A stretch of DNA of 63,462 bases, from contig JANXVR010000177.1 in assembly GCA_025351565.1 (NCBI GenBank), positions 1 to 63,462 of the forward strand, in the 5' to 3' direction. Both the position numbers and the translations under genes were made by a program. The notes beneath the pieces are model-generated. The model worked only from the letters and a program-made list of their open reading frames with translations. It was not told the DNA's origin and made no database searches. Below are positions 8,873-18,079 of this stretch, piece after piece. Position 1 is the first letter of the stretch. Each line of letters begins with the position of its first letter. The DNA comes from Actinomycetes bacterium (GTDB lineage: Bacteria; Actinomycetota; UBA4738; HRBIN12).

Positions 8873-8914
8873 GGCCTAGGGCTCGCGATGATGCCGACCT
8901 CCTAGGATGTGCGG

Positions 8915-9859
8915 ATGCCTGAACGCGTCAGGGTTCTCTACATCATGGGGTGGGGCCGAAGCGGGAGCACCATCCTGGACAACCTCCTGGGCGCAGTCGA
9001 CGGGCTCTTCTCCATGGGCGAACTCCACTACTTCTGGGAGCGGAGCGTGCTGGTCGGGCGTAGTTGCGGGTGCGGCAGGCCCGTGACCGAGTGCGAAGTC
9101 TGGTCGAAGGTGTTGAGGGCTATGGAGGGCTCGGACGCAAGGGAGATCGTCCGTTGGCAGAGCGACGCCGTGAGGATCCGGCACACCTGGAAGTTGCTCC
9201 ACGCCGATCCCGCGGGAGGTGCACCCGCGCTGAAGGCCTACGCGGACGTCACCACCCGCTTGTACAGCGCTGCCCGAGACGTCACCGGGGCGCGCGTCCT
9301 GGTCGATTCGTCCAAGCGGCCATCCGATGCGGCGCTCCTTCAGCTGCTCCCCGAAGTGGACCCGTACTTCGTGCATCTCGTGCGCGACCCGCGTGCCGTC
9401 GCCTATTCCTGGAAACGCAAGAAGGCCCAGCGGGACACAGCAGCGCCTGCCGAGATGCTCATGCACGGCACCCTGAACAACGCGGTCAACTGGACCGTGT
9501 GGAACCTGGCCGCGGATGCGGTTCGTCGCCGGGCGGGACGATCCAGGTCGCTGCTGCTTCGCTACGAGGACTTCGTGAGCCGGCCCCGCGATTCGATCGC
9601 ATCCATCGCCGCGTTGGTCGGCGAGGCATCAGCAGTACTCCCCTTCGACGACGAGCGGACCGCTCACCTCGGAACCAACCACACGGTCTCGGGTAACCCG
9701 AGCCGGTTCACCACGGGACCGGTGCAGATCCGTCCCGACCAGCAGTGGATCACAGCGCAGCGCCTCGGCGATCGCGTGGCCACGACCGCCCTCACGCTTC
9801 CGCTACTGGCGCGCTATCGCTATCCGTTGGTTCCGCGCGCTGCGAGCGCTTCTTCGTAG
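8915..9859 (+). CDS. Sulfotransferase, copy B (CxCG-type)
   Basis: A 314-residue sulfotransferase. The PAPS loop is YIMGWGRSGSTILDNLL at the N-terminus and the second phosphate-binding motif is LVRDPRAVAYSWKRKK. A CGCG...C cluster at about residues 50-60 is shared with copy C (10974-11936); the two are clear paralogues (both VLYIMxxxRSGSTILD). ATG 8915 is preferred over GTG 8909 because AGGA lies about 7 bases before it. The 3' end overlaps the convergent glycosyltransferase by 40 bp. Confidence 0.8.
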   Translation: MPERVRVLYIMGWGRSGSTILDNLLGAVDGLFSMGELHYFWERSVLVGRSCGCGRPVTECEVWSKVLRAMEGSDAREIVRWQSDAVRIRHTWKLLHADPAGGAPALKAYADVTTRLYSAARDVTGARVLVDSSKRPSDAALLQLLPEVDPYFVHLVRDPRAVAYSWKRKKAQRDTAAPAEMLMHGTLNNAVNWTVWNLAADAVRRRAGRSRSLLLRYEDFVSRPRDSIASIAALVGEASAVLPFDDERTAHLGTNHTVSGNPSRFTTGPVQIRPDQQWITAQRLGDRVATTALTLPLLARYRYPLVPRAASASS

Positions 9860-10974
9860 GCGGCCTCGAGCCCGGCAAGTCCGCGCACCGGACTGAACGA
9901 GCGCTCCCAAGACTCGAAGGCACCGGCGCCCAAACGCTCAGCCTCCGCGTCATTCATCAAGCGTTCGGCCGCATCTGTCCAGGCCGCTGCGTCTTCGAAG
10001 GGAAGGAGGAGACCCGTAACGTCGTCCTCCACGGCTTCCGAAAGCGCGCCGATCCGCCCGGCCAGGACCGGCACCCCAGCGGCGTAGGCCTCGATGATCC
10101 CCCGGGGCGCCGCCTCGTACCACCTAGATGGAACCAGGAGTGCGCGCGCCTTCGCCACGATGTCCGCGACCTGACCGGCTTGAACCTCGCCGGCGAACTC
10201 GACGCCCGCCGGAGCGTCGCGCCGCAGTTCCTCGGCGTCGGGTCCGTCGCCGACCACCAGCAGCTTGCCTGGAGCCTTTCGCCACGCCTGGATCAGCGTG
10301 TCGACGCCCTTCTCCGGCGCGAGCCGCCCCAGGTACAGGAAGTAGTCGCCCGCGCCGGCGCGCCGGGGCGCCTCCCACGTGAAGTTCCGCTTCACATGCA
10401 CGCGGTCGGGATCGAACCCGGCGTCCACGTACTTCTGCCGAACGAAGCCGCTGACGGCGAAGAACCGCGTCACGCGGTCGAACGTCCCCGCGGTTCGGTG
10501 GAGGGTGAGCGAGGTCGCGAGCGCCGCGCTCCCGGCCGTGGAGCCACGGAAGCACCTGTAGCGAACGCCTTGCACCGGAACCTTCCCCAGGCAGAGTTCG
10601 CAGACCTTGCCGTCGCGCAGGAACGTGGCGGGCAGGCACATCAACCGGTAGTTGTGCAGGGTGATGCAGACGGCCGCACCCTCGTCGTGGGCCGTGCGAA
10701 GTGCCGCGGGTGAGAGCGTCGGGAACAGGTTGTGGAAGTGCACGACCTGCGCCCGGTGCCGCCGGATCCGGCTCCGCAGTTCTCTCTGAGGAGCCCAGAC
10801 CGCCGCCGCGCCGGTCTTCACGACATCGAACCGGCTCCCGACCTGCGGCTCCGGAGACCAGAGCATGACGTCGTGCCCGGCGTCGGCAAGGAGCTTGGCT
10901 TCGTCCTCGGCCATCCGGTTCTCGCCCGAGGTGGACCCGGACAGGTACCGCGAGTGTGCGATCAGCACGCGCAT
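9820..10974 (-). CDS. GT4-family glycosyltransferase
   Basis: A 384-residue retaining GT-B glycosyltransferase. The start MRVLIAHSRYLSGSTSGEN gives the N-terminal Rossmann domain; the C-terminal domain shows YLGRLAPEKGVDTLIQAW and the nucleotide-sugar-binding PSRWYEAAPRGIIEAYAAG, the E-x7-E pattern of family GT4. It likely adds a sugar to the lipid-linked repeat unit at the cytoplasmic face. The start overlaps the stop of sulfotransferase C (TGATG), so the two are translationally coupled. Donor and acceptor are not predictable. Confidence 0.9.
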   Translation of the reverse strand: MRVLIAHSRYLSGSTSGENRMAEDEAKLLADAGHDVMLWSPEPQVGSRFDVVKTGAAAVWAPQRELRSRIRRHRAQVVHFHNLFPTLSPAALRTAHDEGAAVCITLHNYRLMCLPATFLRDGKVCELCLGKVPVQGVRYRCFRGSTAGSAALATSLTLHRTAGTFDRVTRFFAVSGFVRQKYVDAGFDPDRVHVKRNFTWEAPRRAGAGDYFLYLGRLAPEKGVDTLIQAWRKAPGKLLVVGDGPDAEELRRDAPAGVEFAGEVQAGQVADIVAKARALLVPSRWYEAAPRGIIEAYAAGVPVLAGRIGALSEAVEDDVTGLLLPFEDAAAWTDAAERLMNDAEAERLGAGAFESWERSFSPVRGLAGLEAAYEEALAARGTNG

Positions 10975-11936
10975 CAGCGGCGGGCCTTCGGGCGCAGCGG
11001 GAGGCCGAATCCCGGGAGTAGCGGCAATGTCAGCGCCGTTGCGATCCAGCGGTCGCGCGGCGACTGTGCGCCGACCCATTCGTCGTCTTCCTTGAGCGCG
11101 ATGGTCCCGGTCCGGAATCTGCTGGGGTTGCCCGAGACGGTGTGGTTGGTGGACAGCTCCACGGTTCGCTCAGTTGAGATCGGGAGTTCGCCGGGTTTCT
11201 CGGCAACCAGGTCGACGATGCGTCGGATCGCCTGCCGGGGATCGCGGACGAAGTCGTCGTAGCGAAGCAGGATGGCGCGCCGTCCCACCTTCCGACGTAC
11301 GGCGGTCGCCGCGAGATTCACCTCGTCCCAGTTGAGGGTGGTCTTCGGAAGACTCCAGGTGGGCATCTCGGCCCGGCCTTCGCGATCGGGTTCCGCGCGC
11401 TTGCGCTGCCACGAATAGGCGACCGCGCGCGGGTCACGCACGAGATGCACGAAATACGGATCGGCGCCGGGGAGCAGCCGAAGCAGCGCCGCATCGGAGG
11501 GGTTCTTGGAGGAGTCGACGATGACGCGTGCCCCCGTCACCGTGCCGATCGCTCGGTAGAGCTGTTCGGCGGCAGCCGCGCACACGGCGAGGTTCGGATC
11601 TTTCGTTGCCAGGTCACGTGGATCACGGCCCAAGATCTTCCACGTATGGCGAACCCGAACACCGTCGTGCAACCGGCTCACCATCTCCTGCGCCGAACGC
11701 CGGCTCAGGGGGCCCTCGCCGAGATCCGTGGCGAGTACCTGGGACCAGACCGGGCAGGCACGAACGGGCAGCCCGCAGCCGCACTTGCGGTCCTCCAGCA
11801 GCCCGCGCTCCCAGACGAACCGCAGCTCGCCGGAAGAGAAGAACCCGTCAATTTCGCCCAGCACCTGGTCCAGGATCGTGCTCCCGCTGCGGGTACCCGA
11901 CATGATGTAGAGGACCTTCTGTCGCTGCCCGCTCAC
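10974..11936 (-). CDS. Sulfotransferase, copy C (CxCG-type)
   Basis: A 320-residue paralogue of copy B: YIMSGTRSGSTILDQVL forms the PAPS loop, CGCGLPVRACPVW the shared cysteine cluster, and LVRDPRAVAYSWQRKR the second binding motif. It sits in a leftward operon: its start overlaps the flippase stop by 4 bases, and its stop overlaps the GT4 start. Coupling to a flippase and a glycosyltransferase suggests sulfation of lipid-linked intermediates before or around export. Confidence 0.85.
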   Translation of the reverse strand: MSGQRQKVLYIMSGTRSGSTILDQVLGEIDGFFSSGELRFVWERGLLEDRKCGCGLPVRACPVWSQVLATDLGEGPLSRRSAQEMVSRLHDGVRVRHTWKILGRDPRDLATKDPNLAVCAAAAEQLYRAIGTVTGARVIVDSSKNPSDAALLRLLPGADPYFVHLVRDPRAVAYSWQRKRAEPDREGRAEMPTWSLPKTTLNWDEVNLAATAVRRKVGRRAILLRYDDFVRDPRQAIRRIVDLVAEKPGELPISTERTVELSTNHTVSGNPSRFRTGTIALKEDDEWVGAQSPRDRWIATALTLPLLPGFGLPLRPKARR

Positions 11937-13258
11937 TGGATCTGCACCCCGCTGACGCCGCCCGGCTCCTCGTCGGCTTCAAGTTCGGCCTCGGCTAGAT
12001 GGCCTTCCTTCCCGGGCTGTGCTGGGAGTTTCCACGCCAGGACGATCAGTGCGATGCTTTCCAGCCCGTACCCGATCGCCAATCCCCACGCCGCGCCGAC
12101 GACACCGGAGCGAACGGCCAGGATGGGCGTCACGATCAGCGTGCCAACCGTCGAGATCACATGAGCGATCACCAGCGGGCGGCCACGTTTGGACGCCTTC
12201 AACAAGACGATGAACCCGATGCTCGCCGCCGCCATCAGCTGGCCGGCTGCGGTCGGCACGATCAGGCTCGTGAACGGCCGGAACTTGTTGCCGAACAGGA
12301 ACGTCAGGACGGCGCCCCCGCCAGCCGCCAGGAAGACGGTGTAGAGGCCCGTAAGCGCCGTCACGATCAACGAGAGCTTGACCGCCGTAGAACGCGCGAG
12401 CCGTGAGGACTCCTTGAACGCCCTCGTCATCATCGGGAGGCTGGGGAGCGTGATCGAGGGACCAAGCACGGACAGGGGCGCGAAGACCGAGTTCGTCGCC
12501 TTCAAGCCGCCCAGCGCGGCGGCGCCCAGAAGCGGCGCGAGGATGAACACCGTTCCCTGCGTACCCAGATTCGAAGCCAAGCGGTCGGCCGCGAACCACT
12601 TGCCGATCGGCCAGTTCTCGCTGCGCCACCACGCCCAGGTGCCGGCCAGCTCCGCCGGACGGATCTTCGTCTGGAAGAAGCCGAGCGCCATCGCGATCGC
12701 CGCGCCCAAGCCCCAACTCCCGACCACCGCCCAGTCCGTGTGGATGGCGAAGGCGAGCGGCATGGACACCAGCATGCCGACGACCCAGGTTGCGTCGTTG
12801 GTCACAGCGCGCGCGTTCTGGTTGTCCCGGAACAGGATGTAGCGCCACACATCCTGCAGGAGCACGAACGGCATCCAAGGCCCGAAGATCAGGAAGCCGC
12901 GCCCAACCGGGCCCCCAAGGATCAGGCCCGTGATGACGAGCACGCCACCGATCGCCACACCGGTCGTCAGGCTCAAGGTGACCGCGCGGCGCGACAGCCG
13001 CTTGCGTTCTTCCAGGGGCAGGGTGGACGTGACCACCGTGTGCGGTTCGGTGATGAGCGCCCGCTGGAAGATGACCGACAGGACGTAGGCAGAGAACCCC
13101 AGGGACACGACTCCGAGCGCACTGGCTCCGAGCCAACGTCCGGCGATGATGGTCAGCCCGAAGTTCGTCGCGGAGGAGAAGACCTGGTCGGCGAACCCCC
13201 AGCCGACCTTCCGGCCGGCCTTCGGGTTCTGGTTGGCCGCGGCATCCACGGCGCTCAC
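11933..13258 (-). CDS. Wzx-type oligosaccharide flippase
   Basis: A 441-residue polytopic membrane protein of the polysaccharide exporter/MATE-like superfamily, with about 12 hydrophobic segments and the family's initial amphipathic GWGFADQVFSSATNFG stretch. It is expected to flip undecaprenyl-linked repeat units across the membrane for polymerisation by the Wzy-type protein at 14024-15529. Overlaps of 4 bases on both sides place it in a tight operon between sulfotransferases C and D. The C-terminal ~25 residues are acidic and cytoplasmic. Confidence 0.85.
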   Translation of the reverse strand: MSAVDAAANQNPKAGRKVGWGFADQVFSSATNFGLTIIAGRWLGASALGVVSLGFSAYVLSVIFQRALITEPHTVVTSTLPLEERKRLSRRAVTLSLTTGVAIGGVLVITGLILGGPVGRGFLIFGPWMPFVLLQDVWRYILFRDNQNARAVTNDATWVVGMLVSMPLAFAIHTDWAVVGSWGLGAAIAMALGFFQTKIRPAELAGTWAWWRSENWPIGKWFAADRLASNLGTQGTVFILAPLLGAAALGGLKATNSVFAPLSVLGPSITLPSLPMMTRAFKESSRLARSTAVKLSLIVTALTGLYTVFLAAGGGAVLTFLFGNKFRPFTSLIVPTAAGQLMAAASIGFIVLLKASKRGRPLVIAHVISTVGTLIVTPILAVRSGVVGAAWGLAIGYGLESIALIVLAWKLPAQPGKEGHLAEAELEADEEPGGVSGVQIQ

Positions 13259-14019
13259 GCCGCCGGGGGTTCTGCTCCGGGCGCCATCGCCTGGTACCCA
13301 CGGGCCGCGCGCTCACGCAGGGCCGCGACCTCGGGAGCCATGAACCGGGCGCGGATCGACTCCTTCTCGACCGCGCGCTCGGAGGAGGGACGAGCAACGG
13401 TGTGCTCCTCGACAGAACCGAACCGCTGCACGTTCCGAACCTCGATGGCATCGAAACAACGCTGCACGTTCTCCTCGGTGTGGTCGAACTCAGCGAAGGA
13501 GGTACCGAACCGTTCGTTCAGCCGGCGGATCACCGAACCGAAGTCGGACGTCACCTGCGTGAACTCACCCACGACGAAGCGGTCGAGGTAGGGGTACACA
13601 CTCTCGTAGAAACGGATGTAGTTCGAGATCGCCTGCCGCGCCGTGGCATAGGGAAGCCGGACCATGTGGGACAAGATGGTCTCTTCCGGCGAACGGACCA
13701 GCACGATGGTGGGGACGCCCGAGCGAACGGCGGCGATGATCTGTGCGGCGGCGTGCAGATGGTGGGCCACGTTGACGGGCTCCGGTTGGGCCATCTGGAA
13801 CGCGGTTACCGCGAACGTGTTGGCCGACCTCTGGAACCCATCGATGACTACCTGCGTGGCCCCTTGTTCGAAGACCTTGCCAACGTTGCCCGCATAGCGC
13901 CGACGCGCGAGCGGCAGATAGACGCCGGGGCGAGACGAGAGCACGCTGCGAACGCTGTACCGGGCGCGGGCGCGGGCAACCGCGAGCGACCCCGTCTGCG
14001 CGAGCGGCGACGCAGTCAT
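13255..14019 (-). CDS. Sulfotransferase-like protein, copy D (divergent)
   Basis: A 254-residue protein with a divergent sulfotransferase core: VVIDGFQRSANTFAVTAF corresponds to the PAPS 5' loop and IVLVRSPEETILSHMVRL to the 3' phosphate motif. Arg/Ser residues are kept, but the loop has SAN instead of SGT, so activity is less certain. Start is set at ATG 14019 just after the polymerase stop (14024); the long upstream in-frame extension overlaps the polymerase gene and is not protein-like. Its stop overlaps the flippase start. Confidence 0.65.
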   Translation of the reverse strand: MTASPLAQTGSLAVARARARYSVRSVLSSRPGVYLPLARRRYAGNVGKVFEQGATQVVIDGFQRSANTFAVTAFQMAQPEPVNVAHHLHAAAQIIAAVRSGVPTIVLVRSPEETILSHMVRLPYATARQAISNYIRFYESVYPYLDRFVVGEFTQVTSDFGSVIRRLNERFGTSFAEFDHTEENVQRCFDAIEVRNVQRFGSVEEHTVARPSSERAVEKESIRARFMAPEVAALRERAARGYQAMAPGAEPPAA

Positions 14020-14023
14020 GGGC

Positions 14024-15529
14024 TCAGCCACCGGCACTCCCGGAGGACGCACCGACGGGCACGAGGTCCGGATGCGTCCAGTCCAGCCCGACGCGCCCAC
14101 CGGTGTTGACCACCCGCAGATCTTGGTCCGTCGGTTCATCGGGCCTTCGCTTCCGGGCACCCAGGGTCAAGATCAAGAAGAGCATCGACTCAACGCTGAG
14201 GGCTTCGAACGACGTCCCGGTCGCGCTCCGGATCACGAGGATCGAGATCAACAGAAATGGAACCAGCCGTCCCTTGCGGACGGCGGTCATGAACGTGCGC
14301 CAACCCAACAGGACCACCGCGGATACGAGCAGCGCCGTACCCGCTACGCCCGTCCCCACGAGCGCTTCGACCCATGTGCTGTGCAGGGTCGAGGTGAACC
14401 CCCGCCCCAGGCCTTGGAGCACGTCGAACCGACTCGCCGTCTCCAGCCCGTTGCCGATGATCGGAGAGTGCTTCCACACGGGGATGGCGGCCGACCAGAG
14501 CACGTTGCGCCCTGAGAGGTGCGAGGCAACGCCAGCGCTCTGCCCGCGAAGCAGGAACGACAGCACGCCCGGGATCGCGACCGACGCCGCAGCCCCGACG
14601 GCCAGCGCCCCCAACCACAACCACTTCCTCCGCACGGCCAGGAGCAGCACGATGCCGATCGCCATGGCGACGTACCCCGTTCGATACTGGGCGAACAACA
14701 GCGAGACTGCTCCGAACCCCGAAAGCGCGAGCGATGCCCGCCGAGACCGGATGATGCGATCCTGGCCGATCCCGATCCAGCTGGCGAGCCCCCAGAAGAA
14801 GAGGACGACGCCGTACTCTCCGATCCTGTCGGTCGACATGGACGGGAAGATGCCTTCGATCCGGTAGGGGAAGGGACTGGTCGTGTGTCGCAGCGCTTGA
14901 TGCGGCGAAACCACTACCCAGAACCACACCGTGCTCAGGTGCGACACCATGAACCACAGCACGACCTTCTCGAGCCGGCGGACCGCCTCCGCGCCCGCCG
15001 TTTGGTAGGCGCCCACGATGACCGCAAGGAGCGCGAGGAGGTTCGCGGCGCGGAAAGCGGTGAGCGACGGGAAAGACGATGCAGACACGCCCAGCGTCAC
15101 CACGCCGATATAGAGAACGTAGAGCCACAGGGGAAGCGCTCCGCGGAGACGTCCGAAGAGGCCGCGAACGTCCCCTCGGAGGATCGCGATGATGCCCAGC
15201 AGGCCGCCGATGCCCAACGCGGCCAGGCGCAAGAGGCCCGCGGCGTCCAAAGGCGTGCTCGCCAGCGATGTGGTGTCGCGGAGCCGCCACACGATGGTTG
15301 AGAACAGCACGAGCAGCGCCGGGACCTCGATCCCCAGATAGCCGGGGAGGGCGACGACCCGCTTGCCGATGATCACCAGGAACAACACCGCGGCAAGGGC
15401 TCCGAACGCGATCGCAACCGCGTTGCTTCCCGCGAGGGCGATGGCCATCCCTACCAACGCGCCCACCGCGAGCGTGGCGACGGCGGTCGAGACGGGCCGG
15501 CGAAGAACCCCTGGTGTCACCCGGCCCAC
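14024..15529 (-). CDS. O-antigen ligase/Wzy-type polymerase
   Basis: A 501-residue integral membrane protein with 10-12 hydrophobic helices and, between late helices, a large loop containing GRNVLWSAAIPVWKHSPIIGNG and HSTWVEALVGTG, typical of the O-antigen ligase/polymerase (Wzy_C) superfamily. It is expected to polymerise or ligate repeat units on the outer face of the membrane. GTG 15529 was chosen as start because it follows the preceding stop by 5 bases; GTG 15523 is an alternative. Frames further upstream lie inside the neighbouring kinase gene and read as low-complexity shadow. Confidence 0.8.
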   Translation of the reverse strand: MGRVTPGVLRRPVSTAVATLAVGALVGMAIALAGSNAVAIAFGALAAVLFLVIIGKRVVALPGYLGIEVPALLVLFSTIVWRLRDTTSLASTPLDAAGLLRLAALGIGGLLGIIAILRGDVRGLFGRLRGALPLWLYVLYIGVVTLGVSASSFPSLTAFRAANLLALLAVIVGAYQTAGAEAVRRLEKVVLWFMVSHLSTVWFWVVVSPHQALRHTTSPFPYRIEGIFPSMSTDRIGEYGVVLFFWGLASWIGIGQDRIIRSRRASLALSGFGAVSLLFAQYRTGYVAMAIGIVLLLAVRRKWLWLGALAVGAAASVAIPGVLSFLLRGQSAGVASHLSGRNVLWSAAIPVWKHSPIIGNGLETASRFDVLQGLGRGFTSTLHSTWVEALVGTGVAGTALLVSAVVLLGWRTFMTAVRKGRLVPFLLISILVIRSATGTSFEALSVESMLFLILTLGARKRRPDEPTDQDLRVVNTGGRVGLDWTHPDLVPVGASSGSAGG

Positions 15530-15534
15530 GGCGC

Positions 15535-17079
15535 TCAGTGTTTCGGTCCTTCCTCGACCGTCACCCCGGCCCGGACGCCGTTCTGCACGGTGCCGAGGAT
15601 CGACGAGCCGGCGCTCCGCAAGGTCGCCAACGCCGCCCGAAGCTCCTTCGCAGCCGCAGCATCGGGGTTCACGACGACGATGGCTCCGTCGACCGCAGGC
15701 CCGATGATCGCGGCAACCTCGGCGCTGCCGACCGCCGGAGTATCGATGATCACGAAGTCGTACGCCTGGTGCATGTGGTCCAGGTAGGTGCCGTCGCGGA
15801 ACGCCGCCGCAAGCGTGGCGACCTCCCCCTGCGTCGCACCCGCGGGTAGGAGCCGGAGATCGGGAACGAGCGTATCCACGGTCGTCTCGCCCAGCGAGCC
15901 CGACCCCTGCAAGAGCGCACTCAGGCCGGTGATCGGCTCCAGCATAAACACCCGGTCGAGAGCTGGTGCGCCGAGACATAGGTCAACCAGGCATACCTTC
16001 CGTCCGATCGCGGCGAGCGCAACGCCAAGGTTTGCAGCGATCGTGGTCTTGCCTTCCCCGGCCGCCGCGCTCGTGATCATGACCGTGTGGACCTGTTCCT
16101 TCGTCGACAGGTAGACGACGTTGGTCGCAAGGGCCCTGAATGCTTCCTTCGCCCCTCCGACCTGCAGGTCTTCGCGGATCAGATGGATCCCTGGTTCCTT
16201 GTGCGTGGACCAGGCCATGACCCACGGAACCTCGGCCAGCGTCGGGGCGTTGGAGAGCGCCTGCAACTCCTGGCGATCCTTGATCTTGTCGCCGAGCGCG
16301 TCTCCGGAGAAGGCCAAGAGCACCCCGAGGGCCAGGCTGCCCACGCCAGCTGCCAGCAGGTTGTGCGGCCAGCTCGGACTGACCGGATGCGTCGGCGGCG
16401 CGGCCACCCGGATCACGTTCGCCGAGGTTTGCACGCTCGAGCTCACCAGAGCGATATGCGCCTGGAGGTCGGCCTGCGTGGCCTTCAGCACCGTCTCCTT
16501 GTGCCGATATGCCGCTATGGTCCCCTTCGAACCTCCTGCGGCGATCTGCTTCGTCAGGGTCGCGATCGTTGCGGTCACGTTCGCAAGCTGTGTCCGCAGA
16601 AGATCCGTTGCGTTGCCCAGCGAGGTCTGTGCCTGGTCGGTCTTGAACTTCACGTAGGCGTCGGCGAAACCATTCGCGATCAGCGCGGCCTGTTTCGGGT
16701 CGCCGTCGTTGTAGACGATGTTCAGGATCGTCGAACCGCTGGGCACGGAGACCTTCACGTGCTTCAAGAGGGCGGTCGTCGCTATCGACAACCCTAGGTT
16801 CTTGATCACCGGACCTGCGACGGCGGGCGAGGCAACGAGCAACTTCTCCGTGGTCAGATCCGCCTGGTTATTCTTGCCCGAGCCGGCCGACGATGAGGTG
16901 GATGCGACCAGGACCTGCGCGGTGGCCTCATACGCCGGATGCTGGATCGCCGTGTAGCCGGCCGTGACGGAGACGACCGCCACGAACACACGGATGATCG
17001 TCCACTTCTTTGCCCGGATCACCCTCACGTACTCCCCGATCTCGGAGGTCCCGCGCGCGCGGGCCGACGCGGCGCTCAC
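15535..17079 (-). CDS. Wzz/BY-kinase-like chain-length protein without a tyrosine tail
   Basis: A 514-residue fusion of a Wzz-type domain (two membrane segments flanking a coiled extracytoplasmic region) and a cytoplasmic CpsD/Wzc-type ATPase domain. Walker A is SAAAGEGKTTIAANLG; the following motif reads VCLVDLCLGAP rather than the usual DxDxRxP, and FVIIDTPAVG matches Walker B. The C-terminus is short (VTVEEGPKH) with no tyrosine cluster, so autophosphorylation of a tail is unlikely. GTG 17079 overlaps the preceding sulfotransferase stop (GTGA), indicating coupling. It probably regulates polymer length. Confidence 0.8.
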   Translation of the reverse strand: MSAASARARGTSEIGEYVRVIRAKKWTIIRVFVAVVSVTAGYTAIQHPAYEATAQVLVASTSSSAGSGKNNQADLTTEKLLVASPAVAGPVIKNLGLSIATTALLKHVKVSVPSGSTILNIVYNDGDPKQAALIANGFADAYVKFKTDQAQTSLGNATDLLRTQLANVTATIATLTKQIAAGGSKGTIAAYRHKETVLKATQADLQAHIALVSSSVQTSANVIRVAAPPTHPVSPSWPHNLLAAGVGSLALGVLLAFSGDALGDKIKDRQELQALSNAPTLAEVPWVMAWSTHKEPGIHLIREDLQVGGAKEAFRALATNVVYLSTKEQVHTVMITSAAAGEGKTTIAANLGVALAAIGRKVCLVDLCLGAPALDRVFMLEPITGLSALLQGSGSLGETTVDTLVPDLRLLPAGATQGEVATLAAAFRDGTYLDHMHQAYDFVIIDTPAVGSAEVAAIIGPAVDGAIVVVNPDAAAAKELRAALATLRSAGSSILGTVQNGVRAGVTVEEGPKH

Positions 17080-17921
17080 GAGTCTGCCCTCAGCGATCCG
17101 GTGGGCCCGTAACCGTACTGCTCCAAACGCCCCTGGACGGTTTCCTCGAAGAGCTTCTCCAACTCCGGGTCGAACGAGTCGCGCCACCCACCGATCGAAC
17201 CCTTGCGGAACGTCGGGCTGTCGGAGGAGAAGAGCCGCGCGCACACGGACCGAACCAGCGCTGGATCGTCGGGAAGCCGCAGATGCCGGTAGATGCCGCG
17301 AACCGCGGCCTCCTGGGTGGCCGCGTCCCCGCCCCCACCTGGGCCCACGAGGTCCTCGAACCGGACAGCGAGCGCGCCGCTGGTCAACCACCCCGCGTAT
17401 CGGTCCAGCCGTTCGGCGATCCCCAACACGCCGCGCGTGGGATCGCCCTGGATCGACAGCATCAAACGGTCGCGGTCACTCGCCTGATCCGCGAACACGC
17501 CGTGCTGACGGTGCTTCGTCTCTCTGGTTACGAAGTGTGTCTGGGACACGACGGTATCCCGAGGGTCTCTCATCAGGAAGACGGTCCGCACGCCGTGCTT
17601 CTCCAGGGCCGTCGGGAACTCAGGTCGGAAGCTGAGGTGAGAAACCAGGGTCTGCCCTGGATGTAGGTTCGTCACGATGGCTTCGAGGCTCCTCCATCGG
17701 ACGACGTTCCCGTCTCCGATGGTCGGAAGGAGCTTGCGATATAGGCGCGGGTGCAGGCAGATCGCCCGCTCCAGCAGGTGGGTTCCGGCCTTCGGGATGC
17801 TTACGCAGAACACCTTGGGTGCGTCCCGGTCGAGCAACCGAAGGCGGAGATCGCCGGGCAGCAGCCCGAAACGCTGGAGAGTCCAGAACTTCCGCTTCAT
17901 CGACCCGGCCCTGGTTGTCAT
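17076..17921 (-). CDS. Sulfotransferase, copy E
   Basis: A 281-residue sulfotransferase-domain protein: VFCVSIPKAGTHLLERAI matches the PKSGTTWL-type PAPS loop and LMRDPRDTVVSQTHFV the 3' phosphate-binding segment. More similar in motif style to cytosolic aryl/carbohydrate sulfotransferases than to copies B and C. The start is ambiguous between ATG 17921 and ATG 17900; only the latter has a weak AGGG upstream. First gene of the leftward run that continues through the kinase, polymerase, copy D, flippase, copy C and GT4 genes. Confidence 0.75.
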   Translation of the reverse strand: MTTRAGSMKRKFWTLQRFGLLPGDLRLRLLDRDAPKVFCVSIPKAGTHLLERAICLHPRLYRKLLPTIGDGNVVRWRSLEAIVTNLHPGQTLVSHLSFRPEFPTALEKHGVRTVFLMRDPRDTVVSQTHFVTRETKHRQHGVFADQASDRDRLMLSIQGDPTRGVLGIAERLDRYAGWLTSGALAVRFEDLVGPGGGGDAATQEAAVRGIYRHLRLPDDPALVRSVCARLFSSDSPTFRKGSIGGWRDSFDPELEKLFEETVQGRLEQYGYGPTGSLRADS

Positions 17922-18079
17922 CGGCGCTCGCCCGGCGTCCGGCCTAGTGCTTCTGACGCAAGCGGGGACCCCACCCGTTGGGAGAAGTCCCGCCTTTCGC
18001 TCGTCAAGGGGCCTACGAACCCCCCCGATATGACTGGACACAGCCACGTTTCGAACGGGCAACGAGCAAGGAGATCGCG

